Source: Rickettsiaceae bacterium
GTDB taxonomy: Bacteria > Pseudomonadota > Alphaproteobacteria > Rickettsiales > Rickettsiaceae
Direction: 5' to 3'
Length of the DNA: 6,451 nucleotides
Assembly (NCBI GenBank): GCA_022702085.1
Contig: JAKONF010000189.1
Span: 1-6,451 of the forward strand
Program-made: the position numbers and the translations under genes
Shown here: one piece after another, positions 4,916 to 6,451 of the stretch
Layout: the number at the start of each line of letters is the position of its first letter
How positions within the stretch are numbered: position 1 is the stretch's first letter
Notes under the pieces: generated by a model
What the model was told of the DNA's origin: nothing
The model's database searches: none
Seen by the model: the letters and a program-made list of their open reading frames with translations, nothing else

Positions 4916-6001
4916 ATGTGGGAGCAGTTATTAACAGCAATTGCCAAAGGCGACACAGAATCGGCGATAAGATTAATAAACTTAATGAATCATGTTGATT
5001 TTAAAAAGAATTATAAAAATCTTTCTTACAATCAAATACCTCTACACTATGCAGTATACCTTAGACGCGATGATATAGTTGATGAGCTCCTGAAAGTGAG
5101 ACCTGAGCTAATAAGAACTATTGATAAGAATGGAAGAACCGCCCTGCATGTGGCAGTAGATATTTTAAATAATGAGATCATAGTAAATAAAATTCTTACA
5201 GTAGCAAATAAGATTCTAACGCACAATCATAATATCTCAGGAGGATTGCAATATAAAGCAGAGGTAACTAATACAGTTGAACTTATTCTAAGCACTGTTG
5301 CTGCTGAGTGCGCCGTTGAAAATATATTAGAAAATGATTTAGAAGACTATTTTAATTTATATAGAGATGAGAGATTAATTCTAAACAATAATAAGATAAA
5401 TAATTTAATGATAGAAAATACCAATTCTTTAATCAATAAGTTATTGCACTTAAAGCTAGATGATAAAGATCAAATTAGTATATCACCAGCTATCATATTC
5501 GAGCACAAGAATTTATTGATAGTAAGTGTCACTGCTGCTATAGAAGAAGTGATGGGCAGCGGTAAGATCGCAGTTATGCCGATTTACCTTGGTGTTAATC
5601 ATTGGGCTGCATTAGTAATAAAAAAACAAACAGATAGTTCTTTACAGATTTTATATAACGATCCTAAGGGTAACTCATTAATGCATGAGAAAAATTCAAG
5701 TACCATCCTCAGATTCATCTCTAAAATAAACTCAAAAATGACAATAGTAGATATAGGATTCAAGCAAGCAAATGATGATGAAGGTTTTGTTACTGTTGAT
5801 AATTTAATAAAGCTTGCTACCAGTGACACTAGCAATTTGAATAAAAAACAGCTACAAAAGTTACTAAAAACTGATAACTATGATGTTGCTATTTGTGATC
5901 AACAGTCAGTTGAATTTGATATTGAAATTTTACATGCACAAGCTGAGCTTTTTTCTAATAGCAAAAATGAAGTGAAAATGGTAGGTGATAGTAGTGATTA
6001 G
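4916..6001 (+). CDS. Ankyrin repeats fused to a CE-clan (C48/Ulp1-like) protease domain lacking its Cys
   Basis: The 361-residue protein starts with ankyrin-type repeats: residues 1-34 (WEQLLTAIAKGDTESAIRLI), 38-69 (SYNQIPLHYAVYLRRDDIVD) and 71-100 (KNGRTALHVAVDILNN), then a helical linker. Residues about 185-305 resemble a CE-clan cysteine protease (Ulp1/SENP and bacterial deubiquitinase effectors). AVMPIYLGVNHWAALVI carries the His (H229) with the usual following Trp. ILYNDPKG gives the acidic residue (D249). VDIGFKQANDDEGFVTVDNL matches Q-x-N-x-x-D-C-G-x-x-x-V-x-N-L, with Q284 as oxyanion Gln and G290 present. The Cys position, however, is E289 (GAA, 5780-5782), and the Q-to-G spacing is one residue short. 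Active relatives cleave ubiquitin, SUMO or NEDD8 from host proteins; this copy is probably catalytically dead and may only bind. AGG (4908-4910) lies 5 nt before ATG, a usable ribosome site. No signal peptide is seen. It stands next to a decayed and an intact ankyrin gene in the same direction. Confidence 0.8.
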   Translation: MWEQLLTAIAKGDTESAIRLINLMNHVDFKKNYKNLSYNQIPLHYAVYLRRDDIVDELLKVRPELIRTIDKNGRTALHVAVDILNNEIIVNKILTVANKILTHNHNISGGLQYKAEVTNTVELILSTVAAECAVENILENDLEDYFNLYRDERLILNNNKINNLMIENTNSLINKLLHLKLDDKDQISISPAIIFEHKNLLIVSVTAAIEEVMGSGKIAVMPIYLGVNHWAALVIKKQTDSSLQILYNDPKGNSLMHEKNSSTILRFISKINSKMTIVDIGFKQANDDEGFVTVDNLIKLATSDTSNLNKKQLQKLLKTDNYDVAICDQQSVEFDIEILHAQAELFSNSKNEVKMVGDSSD

Positions 6002-6367
6002 ATTATGGTAGTTCTTGCTGCTTCCTAACTGGCCGCAGTGGCTCTATACATTTGAACTATAAACATTTTGAAATGATTTAAATTAAGTACACCCAAAGTA
6101 TGCAGTATTTAGTGAACAAAAACTCAATAATCTAAAACTAGACTTTTCTCAAATAAAAGCATCCAAACACCAGTCAAACACTGTAAAAATTACCAAAAAA
6201 TGATTATTGTATAGCTGTTATCTAATTTGTATACTTTGAGCTCAATTTGAATTATTATACAAAAAATAGCGAAAAACTCCTATGCCATACTCTAAATGTA
6301 CAGTTTATTTCCATAATTCATCGAACATTTTTTGATTTATAATATTACAAAGTATAACTATCATCTT
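6002..6367. other. Intergenic region between the effector gene and the recombinase gene
   Basis: The first 50 bp include a short G+C-rich spot (CTGGCCGCAGTGGCTC, about 6029-6044) with only a 3-4 bp stem and no T-run, so no terminator is called. A stretch of 39 sense codons (6087-6200, ending before TGA 6201-6203) lacks a start codon and could be chance. From 6207 to 6262 there is a set of inverted repeats described separately. TATAAT at 6338-6343 may be a -10 element of the recombinase gene, but no good -35 is found at the right distance. Confidence 0.5.
6207..6263. repeat. Candidate recombinase site: TTGTATA repeats and a TTGAGCTCAA palindrome
   Basis: TTGTATA occurs directly repeated at 6207-6213 and 6227-6233, and inverted (TATACAA) at 6256-6262. 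TTTGTATA (6226-6233) and TATACAAA (6256-6263) are a perfect 8-bp inverted pair spanning 38 bp. The perfect palindrome TTGAGCTCAA (6236-6245) lies between them. The block sits about 100 bp upstream of a serine recombinase gene, where resolvases of the Tn3 type keep their res sites and autoregulate. Function is inferred from position and symmetry only. Confidence 0.35.
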
Positions 6368-6451
6368 ATGACAAACATTATCACTAAAATAGGCTACGCA
6401 CGTACATCAACAATTGAACAAAACCTAGATGCTCAAGTTATTGCTTTGAAA
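6368..6451 (+). CDS. Serine recombinase (resolvase/invertase), N-terminal 28 residues, runs off the window
   Basis: ATG at 6368 opens a frame that stays open to the window end. It contains KIGYARTSTIEQNLDAQVIA, the hallmark N-terminus of resolvase/invertase serine recombinases (Y-x-R-x-S-T ... Q-N-L-D-x-Q-x-x-A-L). Ser14 would be the nucleophile that joins to DNA, and Arg12 is the conserved active-site Arg. Such enzymes resolve transposon cointegrates, invert DNA segments or act as plasmid dimer resolvases. No clear Shine-Dalgarno precedes the ATG. The upstream inverted repeats may be its site. Whether the gene is full-length cannot be seen. Confidence 0.85.
   Translation, partial: MTNIITKIGYARTSTIEQNLDAQVIALK

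Noticed and set aside
5599..5835. Minus-strand 78-codon frame
   Set aside because: Antisense to the CE-protease-like domain, whose His, Asp and Gln motifs support the plus-strand reading.
2434..6095. Shared 12-mer TAAGTACACCCA at 2434-2445 and 6084-6095
   Set aside because: One 12-base match between two spots of a window this size is about what chance would give, and the flanks do not match.
6087..6203. Open stretch without a start codon, reading NLKLDFSQIKASKHQ
   Set aside because: It has no start codon, homologue or neighbouring frame that extends it; an open stretch of this length is expected by chance in DNA this rich in A+T.
1..6451. CRISPR array, tRNA or rRNA gene
   Set aside because: No regularly spaced direct repeats, no cloverleaf-type arms with a conserved T loop, and no rRNA-like sequence were seen on either strand.

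Overview
The window is a gene-poor, strongly A+T-rich stretch made mostly of mobile-element debris and decayed genes around two intact ankyrin-repeat genes. The mix (ankyrin repeats, a Ulp1/CE-clan protease-like effector, IS110 and IS6 elements, a group II intron and extensive pseudogenes) points to an obligate intracellular bacterium. Rickettsiaceae such as Rickettsia or a relative is my best guess; Cardinium/Amoebophilus-type Bacteroidetes remain possible. This is inferred from gene content, not from a marker gene.

Left part (1-1540). The window opens in the last 36 codons of an IS110-family transposase. About 100 bp after its stop lies the 5' half of a group II intron starting with GTGTG at 218. 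Exon sequences just upstream pair with two candidate intron loops (EBS1, EBS2), so the intron still sits in a homing site. Its reading frame starts after a Shine-Dalgarno but ends after 36 codons, and no reverse transcriptase follows. From 808 to 1540 there is no intact gene, only a cluster of inverted repeats and two short protein-like relics.

Middle (1541-3380). A complete IS6-type element (1541-2375) has perfect 44-bp inverted repeats, but its transposase is broken by a 1-nt deletion and a premature TAA. Downstream, on the minus strand, short open stretches in successive frames chain into one protein-like sequence (about 2632-3201). I read this as a pseudogene with at least five frameshifts. 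A 68-bp piece of it is repeated exactly, in inverted orientation, just upstream of the first ankyrin gene, and a good sigma70-type promoter lies between the two arms.

Right part (3386-6451). The first ankyrin gene (284 codons) is followed by the remains of another ankyrin gene (about 4455-4890) and then by a 361-codon gene. The latter joins N-terminal ankyrin repeats to a C-terminal CE-clan (C48/Ulp1-like) protease domain. In that domain the His, Asp and Gln positions are recognisable, but the expected catalytic Cys is Glu. The two intact genes and the relic look like a tandem family of host-directed effectors. The window ends in the first 28 codons of a serine recombinase (resolvase/invertase), preceded by a candidate recombinase-type inverted repeat.
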